The notes beneath the pieces are model-generated. The model had not been told where the DNA came from. It saw only the letters and a program-made list of their open reading frames with translations, and did no database searches. A stretch of DNA of 12,175 nucleotides. Source: CAVYPR01 sp052145775. GTDB lineage: Bacteria; Actinomycetota; Acidimicrobiia; Acidimicrobiales; RAAP-2. The first letter of the stretch is position 1, and each line of letters starts with the position of its first letter. The stretch spans positions 1-12,175 of the forward strand of contig JBKQNY010000017.1 of NCBI GenBank assembly GCA_052145775.1. Reading direction: 5' to 3'. Shown piece after piece: positions 1 to 10,280 of the stretch. The position numbers and the translations under genes were made by a program.

Positions 1-2
1 CG

Positions 3-2343
<2,341 letters not shown>

Positions 2344-2354
<11 letters not shown>

Positions 2355-3246
2355 CCTGGCGACCGCCGTGGGGTCGGTCCGGCTGCCCAACCCGGTCATG
2401 ACCGCCTCGGGCACGGCGGGGGTCGGCGTCGAGTTGGCCGACTACGGGCCCCTCGGCGGCCTGGGGGCGGTGGTGGTGAAGTCGCTGGGCCCCGTCCCCT
2501 GGCCCGGGAACCCGCCCCCCCGGGTGGGCGAGGCGGGCGCCAGCATGCTCAACCGCGTGGGGCTGCAGGGACCGGGAGCCTCGGCCTGGCGAGAGGAAGA
2601 GCTGCCGCGGCTGGCCGCCACCGGGGCCCGCGTGGTGGCCAGCGTCTGGGGCCGGACGGTGGAGGAGTTCGCCACGGCCGCCGGCCAGATCGCCGGGGCG
2701 CCCGGCGTGGTGGCCGTCGAGGTCAACGTGAGCTGCCCCAACCTGGAGGACCGCTCCCGCATGTTCGCGCACTCGGCCATCGCCACCGCCGAGGCGGTGG
2801 AAGCGGCCGGCGCCGCCGGCCTGGCGCGCTGGGCCAAGCTCAGCCCGAACACGGCCGAGCTGGTGGAGATCGCCGGCGCCGCGCTCGGCGCCGGGGCCGA
2901 GGCCCTCACCCTCACCAACACGCTCTTGGGGATGTCGGTCGACACCGCCGAGCGCAGCGCGCTGGCCGGCGGGCTCTCGGGGCCGGCCCTGCACCCGGTG
3001 GCTCTGCGCGCCGTCTTCGACTGCAGGGCCGCCTTTCCCGACGCGGGCATCGTCGGGGTGGGCGGGGTGGCCGACGGCGCGGCGGCCGTCGAGTTCCTCA
3101 TGGCCGGCGCCGACGCCGTGCAGGTGGGCACGGCCACCTTCTACGACCCCCGGGCGCCGTGGAAGGTGCTCTCGGCGGTGGAGCGGTGGTGCCGGCGCCA
3201 CCGGGTCGAGCGCGTGCGCCAGCTCGTGGGGGCGGCCCATGGCTAA
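2344..3246 (+). CDS. pyrD: Dihydroorotate dehydrogenase, class 1B type
   Basis: This FMN enzyme oxidises dihydroorotate to orotate, the fourth step of UMP synthesis. At 300 aa it has the class 1 length. An FMN-barrel start (NPVMTASGTAGVG) is followed by Lys46 in VVVKSLG, GNPPPR, and LNRVGLQGPG. NVSCPN follows, with Cys131 at the catalytic-base position; class 2 enzymes have Ser there. GVGGVADG and GADAVQVGTATF near the C-terminus bind the FMN phosphate. There is no N-terminal membrane helix, again unlike class 2. The ATG lies inside the last codons of carB, and the stop overlaps pyrF by 8 bp, so the three genes are probably translationally coupled. Class 1B enzymes normally work with the iron-sulfur flavoprotein PyrK to pass electrons to NAD, but no pyrK lies between carB and pyrD or elsewhere in the window. 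The subclass assignment rests on motif recall. Confidence 0.95.
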
Positions 3247-4069
3247 CTTCGCCGAGAGGGTGGCCGCCGCGGTCGCAGCCACCGGCCCCCTGTGCGCCGG
3301 CATCGACCCCTCGGCCGACGTGCTCAGCGCCTGGGGGCTCGGCGACGACGCCGGGGGGCTGCGCCAGTTCGGGGCGCGCTGCCTCGAGGCGTTCAGCGGC
3401 ACCGTCGGCGTGGTCAAGCCACAGGTGGCCTTCTACGAGCGCCACGGCGCCGCCGGCTTCGCCGCGCTCGAGGAGCTGCTGGCCGAGGCGCGCGCCGCGG
3501 GGTTCGTGGTGGTGGCCGACGCCAAGCGGGGCGACATCGCCAACTCGGCCGAGGGCTACGCCCGCGCCTGGCTCGACCCGCAGAGCCCGCTGGCCGCCGA
3601 CGCGGTGACCGCCGTCGCGTACATGGGGCTGGGCTCGCTGGCCCCGCTGGTCGAGACGGCCCGGGTCGCGGGGCGCGGCGTCATCGTGGTGGCCCGCAGC
3701 TCCAACCCCGAGGGCCGCTCGCTGCAGGAGGCGACGGTGGCCGGCGGGGGCAGCGTGGAGGACCGGCTGCTGGCCGAGATCGCCGAGCTCAACGCCAGCC
3801 ACGCGCCGGGCACGGTGGGGGCGGTGGTGGGGGCGACGCTGTCGCCCTCGGCCTTCCCGCTGGCCCGGCTCGGCGGGGTGATCCTGGCGCCGGGGGTCGG
3901 GGCCCAGGGGGCGACGGCGGCGGCGGTCGGCAAGCTGTTCGGCGGCTGCCCGCCCGGTTCGGTGCTGCCCAACGTGTCGCGCTCGGTGCTCTCGGCCGGG
4001 CCGTCGGTAGACTCGCTGCGCGCCGCTTGCCGGAGGGCCCGCGACGAGCTGGCCGAGGTATTGGTGTGA
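3239..4069 (+). CDS. pyrF: Orotidine 5'-phosphate decarboxylase, type 2 subfamily
   Basis: PyrF decarboxylates OMP to UMP, the last step of the pathway. The 276-aa product is longer than the roughly 230-aa E. coli type and fits the second subfamily common in actinobacteria. It begins with CAGIDPSADVLSAWGL. VKPQVAFYERHG follows, and then the catalytic Asp/Lys/Asp set in DAKRGDIANSAEGYA (Asp94, Lys96, Asp99). VARSSNPEG and LAPGVGAQG near the C-terminus are the phosphate-binding region. The start overlaps the pyrD stop by 8 bp, so it is the distal gene of the visible pyr operon. Its TGA (4067-4069) lies within the putative -35 element of the mihF promoter, so the operon end and the next promoter are merged. 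I saw no separate terminator. Nothing is odd about the protein. Confidence 0.97.
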   Translation: MANFAERVAAAVAATGPLCAGIDPSADVLSAWGLGDDAGGLRQFGARCLEAFSGTVGVVKPQVAFYERHGAAGFAALEELLAEARAAGFVVVADAKRGDIANSAEGYARAWLDPQSPLAADAVTAVAYMGLGSLAPLVETARVAGRGVIVVARSSNPEGRSLQEATVAGGGSVEDRLLAEIAELNASHAPGTVGAVVGATLSPSAFPLARLGGVILAPGVGAQGATAAAVGKLFGGCPPGSVLPNVSRSVLSAGPSVDSLRAACRRARDELAEVLV

Positions 4070-4094
4070 CCGGCCAGCCCGGAGGCGCTACAGT
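4066..4094 (+). promoter_or_regulatory. Predicted leaderless promoter of mihF
   Basis: A sigma70-like pair is visible: GTGACC (4066-4071, four of six matches to TTGACA), a 17-bp spacer, and TACAGT (4089-4094) as the -10. Exactly 6 bases separate the -10 from the mihF ATG, so a start site 7 bases downstream of the box falls on the A of ATG. Leaderless mRNAs are common in actinobacteria. A GGAGG at 4081-4085 is 15 bases from the ATG, too far for a normal Shine-Dalgarno. The same geometry recurs before def and rpe. Confidence 0.6.
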
Positions 4095-4100
4095 CGCCGC

Positions 4101-4418
4101 ATGCCGCAACCGCCTGCACTCACGCCCGAGCAGCGCCAGGCTGCACTGGAGAAGGCCGCCAGGGTCCGCCGCGAGCGGGCCGAGGTCAAAGAGAAGCTGA
4201 AGCTGGGGTCGCTGTCCCTGGCTGAGCTGCTCAAGATGGCCGAGAGGGACGAGACCGTCGGGAAGATGAAAGTCGTCTCGGTCCTCGAGTCCCTCCCCGG
4301 GCTCGGGAAGGTGAAGGCCCGGCGCCTCATGGAGACCGTGGGCATCAGCGAGAGCCGTCGGCTGCAGGGCCTCGGGGCCAAGCAGCGGGCCGAGCTCCTC
4401 AAGGAGACCGAGCGCTGA
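4101..4418 (+). CDS. mihF: Integration host factor, actinobacterial mIHF/sIHF family
   Basis: mIHF is a small DNA-binding nucleoid protein that bends DNA; it is essential in mycobacteria and is a host factor for phage L5 integration. It is unrelated to the HU-like IHF of E. coli. The 105-aa product matches the family end to end. A basic N-terminal helix (RVRRERAEVKEKLK) leads to DETVGKMKVVSVLESLPGLG. Next comes the helix-two-turn-helix region with GLGKVKARRLMETVGI, and the closing SRRLQGLGAKQRAELLKE. The ATG start gives the short form, with no extra N-terminal arm, and coincides with the predicted transcription start. Position after pyrF is the conserved one. In Streptomyces and Mycobacterium gmk follows directly, but here rpoZ does. 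The identity is firm; leaderless expression is inferred from the promoter. Confidence 0.96.
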   Translation: MPQPPALTPEQRQAALEKAARVRRERAEVKEKLKLGSLSLAELLKMAERDETVGKMKVVSVLESLPGLGKVKARRLMETVGISESRRLQGLGAKQRAELLKETER

Positions 4419-4429
4419 ACGCCGCCGGG

Positions 4430-4457
4430 TAGCGGTCGGCGGTCCTGCCGGCCGCTA
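4430..4457 (+). terminator. 28-bp inverted repeat: mihF terminator or rpoZ operator
   Basis: TAGCGGTCGGC (4430-4440) and GCCGGCCGCTA (4447-4457) form an 11-bp stem with one G-U pair and a 6-base loop (GGTCCT). It begins 12 bases after the mihF stop. No T-tract follows, which is common for hairpins in very GC-rich actinobacteria. Its right edge runs into the first two bases of the rpoZ -10 box and it covers the -35 region, so an operator role is equally possible. Confidence 0.5.
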
Positions 4458-4461
4458 TGCT
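4456..4461 (+). promoter_or_regulatory. Predicted -10 element of rpoZ promoter
   Basis: TATGCT matches the TANNNT -10 pattern and predicts a start near A4468, giving a 19-base leader. No good -35 hexamer is visible 16-18 bp upstream; that region is occupied by the inverted repeat at 4430-4457. Unlike the mihF, def and rpe promoters, this one leaves room for a Shine-Dalgarno. Confidence 0.5.
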
Positions 4462-4474
4462 CGCGCGACCCCAT

Positions 4475-4479
4475 GGAGG
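4475..4479 (+). promoter_or_regulatory. Shine-Dalgarno of rpoZ (decides the start)
   Basis: GGAGG lies 7 bases before the ATG at 4487. It supports that start over the in-frame ATG at 4457, which lies within the promoter -10, and over the ATG at 4511. Confidence 0.75.
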
Positions 4480-4486
4480 TTCTCTG

Positions 4487-4870
4487 ATGGCCGTTGGCCG
4501 AAACACGTTGATGGACCCGCCGATCGAGGACCTCCTCGACAAGGTGGACTCGAAGTTCACGCTCGTCGCCCTGGGCGCTGCCCGGGCGCGGCAGGTCAAC
4601 TCCTACTACAACAGCCTCGGCGAGGGGCTGGGCCGGGTCGTGCCGCCCCAGGTGACCTCGGTGTCGGGCAAGCCCCTGTCGATCGCCTTCGAGGAGATCG
4701 CCGCGGGCAAGGCCACCTACACCCGGCCGGACCCGTCCGAGCTCGAGGCCGAAGAGCTGGCCGAGGAGCTGGTCGAGACCGAGGCCGGGCTCGAGGCCGG
4801 GCCGGTGCTGCTCGAGGGGTCGGCCGCGGACGAGGCACCCGTCGAGGACGAGGGCCCGGCTGCGGGCTAG
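4487..4870 (+). CDS. rpoZ: DNA-directed RNA polymerase omega subunit
   Basis: Omega is the small subunit that wraps the beta' C-terminus and helps assemble RNA polymerase. The chosen ATG gives 127 aa. The conserved core is visible: PPIEDLLDKVDSKFTLV, then the ARARQVNSYYNSLGEGL helix, then KPLSIAFEEIAAGK. The core ends near residue 85. After it comes a tail of about 40 residues rich in Glu, Asp and Ala (for example ELEAEELAEELVETEAG) with no counterpart in the E. coli protein; acidic omega tails occur in other actinobacteria. An in-frame upstream ATG at 4457 would add ten residues but overlaps the promoter and lacks a ribosome site. The TAG stop shares its G with the GTG start of coaBC, so the two are probably coupled. 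The gmk gene usually found just upstream is absent. Confidence 0.95.
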   Translation: MAVGRNTLMDPPIEDLLDKVDSKFTLVALGAARARQVNSYYNSLGEGLGRVVPPQVTSVSGKPLSIAFEEIAAGKATYTRPDPSELEAEELAEELVETEAGLEAGPVLLEGSAADEAPVEDEGPAAG

Positions 4871-6041
4871 TGCGCCGGGTCGTCCTCGGTGTCTGCGGGG
4901 GGATTGCCGCCTACAAGGCGGTCGAGGTCTGTCGGCGGCTGATCGAGGCGGGGGTGCACGTGGCCCCGGTGCTCACCGAGGGGGCCACCCACTTCGTCGG
5001 ACCCGTGACCTTCTCGGCGTTGGCCTCCGAGCCCGCCCGCACCAGCCTGTTCGACGGCTCGATCCCCCACACCGACCTGGGGCAGACGGCCGACGTGGTC
5101 GTGGTGGCCCCGGCCACGGCGCACCTGCTGGCCCGCTACGCGGCGGGGCTGGCCGATGACCTGCTGACCGCCACCCTGCTGGCCACCCGGGCCCCGGTGC
5201 TCGTCTGCCCGGCCATGCACACCGAGATGTGGGAGCACCCCGCGGTCGAAGAGAACCTGGCCACCCTCCGGCGGCGGGGGGTGCTGGTGGTCGACCCCGA
5301 GGAAGGCCCGCTGGCCGGCGGGGACTCGGGCGCGGGGCGCCTGGCCGAGCCGGCCACCATCGTGGCCCGCACCCTCTCGCTCCTGGCCGAGCGCGACCTG
5401 GAGGGAGTGGGCGTGGTGGTGAGCGCCGGAGGGACCCGCGAGCCGATCGACCCGGTGCGCTACCTCACCAACCGGTCCTCGGGGAAGCAGGGCCACGCCG
5501 TGGCCGAGGCGGCCGCCCGCCGGGGGGCCCGGGTCACCCTCGTGACCGCCGCCCCGCTCCCGGCCCCGGCCGGGGTGGCGGTGGTGCGGGTGGAGACGGC
5601 GGCCGAGATGGAGCGGGCCATGGACGCCGCCACCGTCGACGCCGACGTGGTGGTCATGGCCGCCGCCGTCGCCGACTTCCGCCCCAAGGCCCCGGCTGAC
5701 CGCAAGGTCCACGACGTGCCCGATCTCGTGCTCGAGCCCACGCCGGACATCCTGGCCGGGCTGGTGGCGCGACGACGGCCGGGCCAGGTGCTGGTGGGGT
5801 TCGCGGCCGAGACCGACGACGTGGCGGCCCGGGGCCGTTCCAAGCTCGAGAACAAGGGGGTCGACCTGTTGGTGGTGAACGACGTCACGGCACCGGGCGC
5901 GGGGTTCGACCACGACACCAACGCGGTGACCGTCCTCCTGCGCGGCGGCGGTGCGACCGAGGTGCCGCTGGCCAGCAAGACCGACGTGGCCGACGCCGTC
6001 CTCGACGCGGTGGTGGCCAAGCGCAACGAGGGGAGTGCGAC

Positions 6042-6045
<4 letters not shown>
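4870..6045 (+). CDS. coaBC: CoaBC: phosphopantothenoylcysteine synthetase/decarboxylase
   Basis: This bifunctional cytosolic enzyme joins cysteine to 4'-phosphopantothenate (CoaB, CTP-dependent) and decarboxylates the product to 4'-phosphopantetheine (CoaC, FMN), on the way to CoA. The 391-aa product has the full two-domain length. The CoaC half (about 1-175) shows GVCGGIAAYKAVEV, the His in PHTDLGQTADVVVVAPAT, and PAMHTEMW (114-121), with His where E. coli has Asn. The loop that carries the catalytic Cys in E. coli reads LAGGDSGAGRLAE, with Gly150 at the Cys position. The CoaB half has TREPIDPVRYLTNRSSGKQG with Asn201, AAAVADFRPKAP and VGFAAETDD. The usual KXKK motif reads KVHD (279-282), keeping only the first Lys. 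The GTG start overlaps the rpoZ stop by one base and the stop overlaps metK (ATGA). Confidence 0.95.
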
Positions 6046-7232
<1,187 letters not shown>

Positions 7233-7255
7233 GCGTCGTCCGCGTCCTGCCGGAC

Positions 7256-8863
7256 GTGCCGGCGGTGGCCAAGCGGTTCGACTACCGCGCTGAGGTGCCG
7301 CTCGAGGTCGGGACCCGCGTGCGGATCCGCCTCCACGGCCGGGCGGTCGGGGGCTGGGTGGTGGAGACCGGGGTCGAGCCGCCCGAGGGGGTGGAACCCC
7401 GCCCGCTGACCGCGGTCTCCGGACAAGGCCCCCCGGCGCAGGTGATCGGGCTGGCCGAGTGGGCGGCCTGGCGTTGGGCGGTGCCGGTGGCCACCCTGCT
7501 GCGGGCCGCCTCCCCCGAGCGCAACGTGCGGGCCCTGCCCGAACCACCAGCAGCGGCCCCGCGGCCGGCGGCGGCGGCCAACGCCGGGCTGCGGCGCCTC
7601 CCACCGGCGGACGACCCGCTGCCGGCGGTGCTCGAGGCGGTCTCGGCCGCCGGGCCGGGCACGGTGGTGGTGCTGGTGCCGAGCGTCGGGTGGGCCGAGC
7701 GGATGACGGCGCGCCTGGTGCGGCGGGGGATCGCCGTGGCCGGGCGCTGGGCTGAGGCGGCGGCCGGCTGGCCGGTCGTGGTGGGGTCGCGCACCGCCGC
7801 CTGGGCCCCGGTCCCCAAGCTCGGCGCGGCCGTGGTGGTCGACGCGCACGACGAGGCCTACCGCCACCGCTGGGACGCGGTCGAGGTGCTGGCCGAACGG
7901 GCGACCCGCGACGGCGCGCCGTTCTTGGCCCTGTCGCCCTGCCCGACGGCGGTGCAGGTCGCCCGCTGGCCGGTCTCGGTGCCGCCCCGGGCGGCCGAGG
8001 CCTCCGGCTGGCCCGCGGTGTCGGTGGTGGACCGCCGCGGGGCGGACCCCCGCACCGGCATCCTCTCCGAGGAGCTGGCCCGGCTCGACCTGCGCCCGCT
8101 GGTCTGCGTGCTCAACCGCACGGGCCGGGCCCGCCTGCTGGCCTGCGCCGCGTGCGGCGAGCTGGCCCGTTGCGAGCGCTGCGGCCGCCCGGTCGAAGAG
8201 ACCGCCGACCGCCTCGCCTGCCGCGGGTGCGGCTCGGTGCGCCCGGTGGTCTGCGCCGGCTGCGGGGCCACCCGCATGAAGGTCCTGCGCCAGGGGGTGG
8301 CCATGGTCCGCGACGAGCTCGAGGCGCTCCTGGGGGAGCCGGTGGGCGAGGTGGCCGGGCCGCGGGCCGAGGTCCCCGACACCGCGGTCACCGTCGGTAC
8401 CGAGGCGGTGCTGCACCGGGTGCGCCGGGCGGCGGCCGTGGTCTTCTTGGACTTCGACCAGCACCTGCTCGCCCCCCGCTTCTCCGCCGCCGAGCAGGCA
8501 CTGGCCCTCCTGGCCCGGGCCGGCCGGCTGGTGGGGGGACGGGGGAACGAGGGGTCGGGGGTGGTGCTGGTCCAGACCCGCCTGCCCGACCACGAGGTGC
8601 TCGCCGCGGCCGTCGGGGGCGACCCCGGGCTCCTCGACGAGTCGGCGCTGCGGCGCCAGCTCGACCTGCCGCCCTTCTCGGCGCTGGCCGTGGCGACGGG
8701 GGAGGGGGCCGCCGAGTTCTGCCGGCCGCTCGGGGGTGCGGACCTCGGCGACGGCCGGTGGCTCCTGCGGGCGCCCGACCACCTCACCCTCTGTGACGCC
8801 CTGGCCGCCGCCCCGCGGCCGGCGGCCGGGCTCCGGGTCACCGTCGATCCGGTCGACCTCTGA
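7256..8863 (+). CDS. priA: Primosomal protein N' (PriA), helicase-degenerate actinobacterial type
   Basis: PriA recognises stalled forks and restarts replication. From the GTG at 7256 the product is 535 aa, shorter than the usual 630-730. The two zinc sites are intact, with eight Cys in four pairs (297/300, 306/309, 322/325, 333/336). LRRQLDLPPFSALA and the C-terminal part also fit PriA. The helicase motor is not intact. No Walker A GxGKT is present where GVTGSGKTE is expected, and the DEEH box reads DAHDE (196-200). Actinobacterial PriA proteins are known for this loss and are thought to act without helicase activity. The start is doubtful. The in-frame bases before 7256 encode SVVRVLPDVPAV, which resembles the conserved N-terminal strand of PriA, and the only start-like codon there is CTG 7229, which overlaps the metK TGA as CTGA. 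The true protein may therefore be 544 aa from a CTG. Confidence 0.88.
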   Translation: MPAVAKRFDYRAEVPLEVGTRVRIRLHGRAVGGWVVETGVEPPEGVEPRPLTAVSGQGPPAQVIGLAEWAAWRWAVPVATLLRAASPERNVRALPEPPAAAPRPAAAANAGLRRLPPADDPLPAVLEAVSAAGPGTVVVLVPSVGWAERMTARLVRRGIAVAGRWAEAAAGWPVVVGSRTAAWAPVPKLGAAVVVDAHDEAYRHRWDAVEVLAERATRDGAPFLALSPCPTAVQVARWPVSVPPRAAEASGWPAVSVVDRRGADPRTGILSEELARLDLRPLVCVLNRTGRARLLACAACGELARCERCGRPVEETADRLACRGCGSVRPVVCAGCGATRMKVLRQGVAMVRDELEALLGEPVGEVAGPRAEVPDTAVTVGTEAVLHRVRRAAAVVFLDFDQHLLAPRFSAAEQALALLARAGRLVGGRGNEGSGVVLVQTRLPDHEVLAAAVGGDPGLLDESALRRQLDLPPFSALAVATGEGAAEFCRPLGGADLGDGRWLLRAPDHLTLCDALAAAPRPAAGLRVTVDPVDL

Positions 8864-8872
8864 CCCTAGAAT
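8844..8872 (+). promoter_or_regulatory. Predicted leaderless promoter of def
   Basis: TAGAAT (8867-8872) matches TATAAT at five of six positions and lies exactly 6 bases before the def ATG, so transcription should begin on the start codon. The -35 region at a 17-bp spacer (TCGATC, 8844-8849) is weak. The box straddles the short gap after the priA TGA (8861-8863). No Shine-Dalgarno precedes def, which fits a leaderless mRNA. Confidence 0.6.
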
Positions 8873-8878
8873 GGCGGG

Positions 8879-9388
8879 ATGCTGCCCATCCGCCGCTACG
8901 GCGACCCCGTGCTCACGCAGCGGGCCAGCGAGGTGGACGAGATCGACGGCCGCGTGGCGCGCCTGGTGTCGGACATGCTCGACACCATGTACGACGCGCC
9001 GGGGACCGGCCTGGCCGCCAACCAGGTGGGGGTCCAGCGCCGGGTCTTCGTCTACGACGTGGGCGACGGGCCGCGCACGGTGATCAACCCGTGCATCGTC
9101 GAGACCTCGGGCGAGTGGACCTATGAGGAGGGGTGCCTGTCGGTGCCCGGCCTCAGCTGGCCGATCGTCCGGCCCGACCTGGTCCACCTGGTCGGCCTCG
9201 ACCTCGACGGCAACGAGGTCTCGATCGAGGCCAACACCCTGGAGGGCCGGGTCTTCCAGCACGAGCTCGACCACCTCGACGGCATCTTGTTGGTCGAGCG
9301 GCTCGACGACGACCAGCGCCGGGAGGCCCGCCGGCTCCTGCGCACCCGGGTCCTGGCCGAGGACCCCGACGGCCTGACCCGCATCTAG
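8879..9388 (+). CDS. def: Peptide deformylase
   Basis: Def removes the N-formyl group from new polypeptides at the ribosome exit, before methionine aminopeptidase acts. The 169-aa product carries all three family motifs in order. GTGLAANQVG (42-51) is motif 1. EEGCLS follows, with metal ligand Cys86. QHELDHLDG (127-135) has ligands His128 and His132 and catalytic Glu129. The N-terminus (LPIRRYGDPVL) is the typical start of the family, which supports the ATG at 8879. The gene starts 15 bases after priA but has its own predicted leaderless promoter, so it probably opens a transcription unit with fmt, the gene for the opposite reaction on initiator tRNA. The protein has no unusual residues. Confidence 0.97.
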   Translation: MLPIRRYGDPVLTQRASEVDEIDGRVARLVSDMLDTMYDAPGTGLAANQVGVQRRVFVYDVGDGPRTVINPCIVETSGEWTYEEGCLSVPGLSWPIVRPDLVHLVGLDLDGNEVSIEANTLEGRVFQHELDHLDGILLVERLDDDQRREARRLLRTRVLAEDPDGLTRI

Positions 9389-9419
9389 GGCCCGCCGCCC
9401 CCGTGCCCCGCGCGGACCG

Positions 9420-10280
9420 GTGACCCGCCTCGCCTACCTCGGCACCCCCGAGGCGGCCGTCCCCCCGCTGCGGGCCCTGGTCGCCGCGGGCCACGAGGTG
9501 GCCCTGGTGGTCACCCGGCCCGACCGACGGCGGGCGAGGGGGCCGGCCACCACGCCCAGCCCGGTGAAGAAGGCGGCCACCGAGCTGGGCCTCCCGGTCA
9601 CCGACGACATCGGGCGGGTGGCCGGGGCCGGGGTGGCGCTGGGGGTGGTCGTGGCCTACGGCCGGATCGTCCCGGCCGGGCTGCTCGAGGCGGTGCCGAT
9701 GGTGAACGTCCACTTCTCCCTCCTGCCCCGCTGGCGGGGGGCGGCCCCGGTCGAGCGGGCCATCCTGGCCGGCGACCCGGTGACCGGGGTGTCGCTGATG
9801 GCCCTCGAGGCCGGCCTCGACACCGGCCCGGTCTACGCCCGCCGCGAGGTGGCCGTGGTCGAGGGGGAGACGGCCGAGCAGCTGCGGGGACGGCTGGTCG
9901 AGGTGGGGAGCGCGCTGCTGGTGGAGCTCTTGTCGGGGCCCCTCCCCGCCCCGGTGCCCCAGGAGGGCGAGCCCACCTACGCCGAGAAGGTCACCCCGGC
10001 CGACCTCGAGCTGCACTGGGAGCGCCCGGCCGACGAGCTGCTCCGGGTGGTGCGCCTGGGCCGGGCCTGGACCACCTTCCGGGGCCGGCGGCTCGGGGTG
10101 CTCGCCGCCGAGGTGGTGACCACCCCGCCGGGGGGCGCCCCCGGGACGGTGGTCGCAGAGACCGTGGCCACGGGCGCCGGCGGGCTCCGCCTGCGGCGCG
10201 TCCAGCCCGAGGGGGGCAGGCCCATGGACGCCGCCGACTGGCGGCGTGGCGCCCGCCTGCAGCCGGGGGAGCGGCTGTGA
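9420..10280 (+). CDS. fmt: Methionyl-tRNA formyltransferase
   Basis: Fmt transfers a formyl group from 10-formyl-tetrahydrofolate to Met-tRNAi for translation initiation. The 286-aa product is slightly shorter than the 310-315 aa of E. coli. The N-terminal domain begins LAYLGTPEAAVPPLRAL and contains VVTRPDRRRARG and SPVKKAA (folate/tRNA side). The catalytic set is Asn96 and His98 in VNVHFSLLPRWRGAAP plus Asp134 in GLDTG, at spacings identical to E. coli Asn108/His110/Asp146. The OB-fold C-terminal domain from about 190 includes YAEKVTPADLELHW. The GTG start fits the family N-terminus, yet it has no clear Shine-Dalgarno and no -10 box in the 31-base gap after def, so translation may depend on coupling to def. 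The stop overlaps the next gene as GTGA. Confidence 0.97.
   Translation: MTRLAYLGTPEAAVPPLRALVAAGHEVALVVTRPDRRRARGPATTPSPVKKAATELGLPVTDDIGRVAGAGVALGVVVAYGRIVPAGLLEAVPMVNVHFSLLPRWRGAAPVERAILAGDPVTGVSLMALEAGLDTGPVYARREVAVVEGETAEQLRGRLVEVGSALLVELLSGPLPAPVPQEGEPTYAEKVTPADLELHWERPADELLRVVRLGRAWTTFRGRRLGVLAAEVVTTPPGGAPGTVVAETVATGAGGLRLRRVQPEGGRPMDAADWRRGARLQPGERL

Noticed and set aside
4457..4486. Alternative upstream start adding ten residues to RpoZ
   Set aside because: The ATG at 4457 lies within the -10 box, and a GGAGG is correctly placed for 4487.
8871..8881. ATG at 8871 as an alternative def start
   Set aside because: It is in a different reading frame from the def motifs; the ATG at 8879 matches the family N-terminus.
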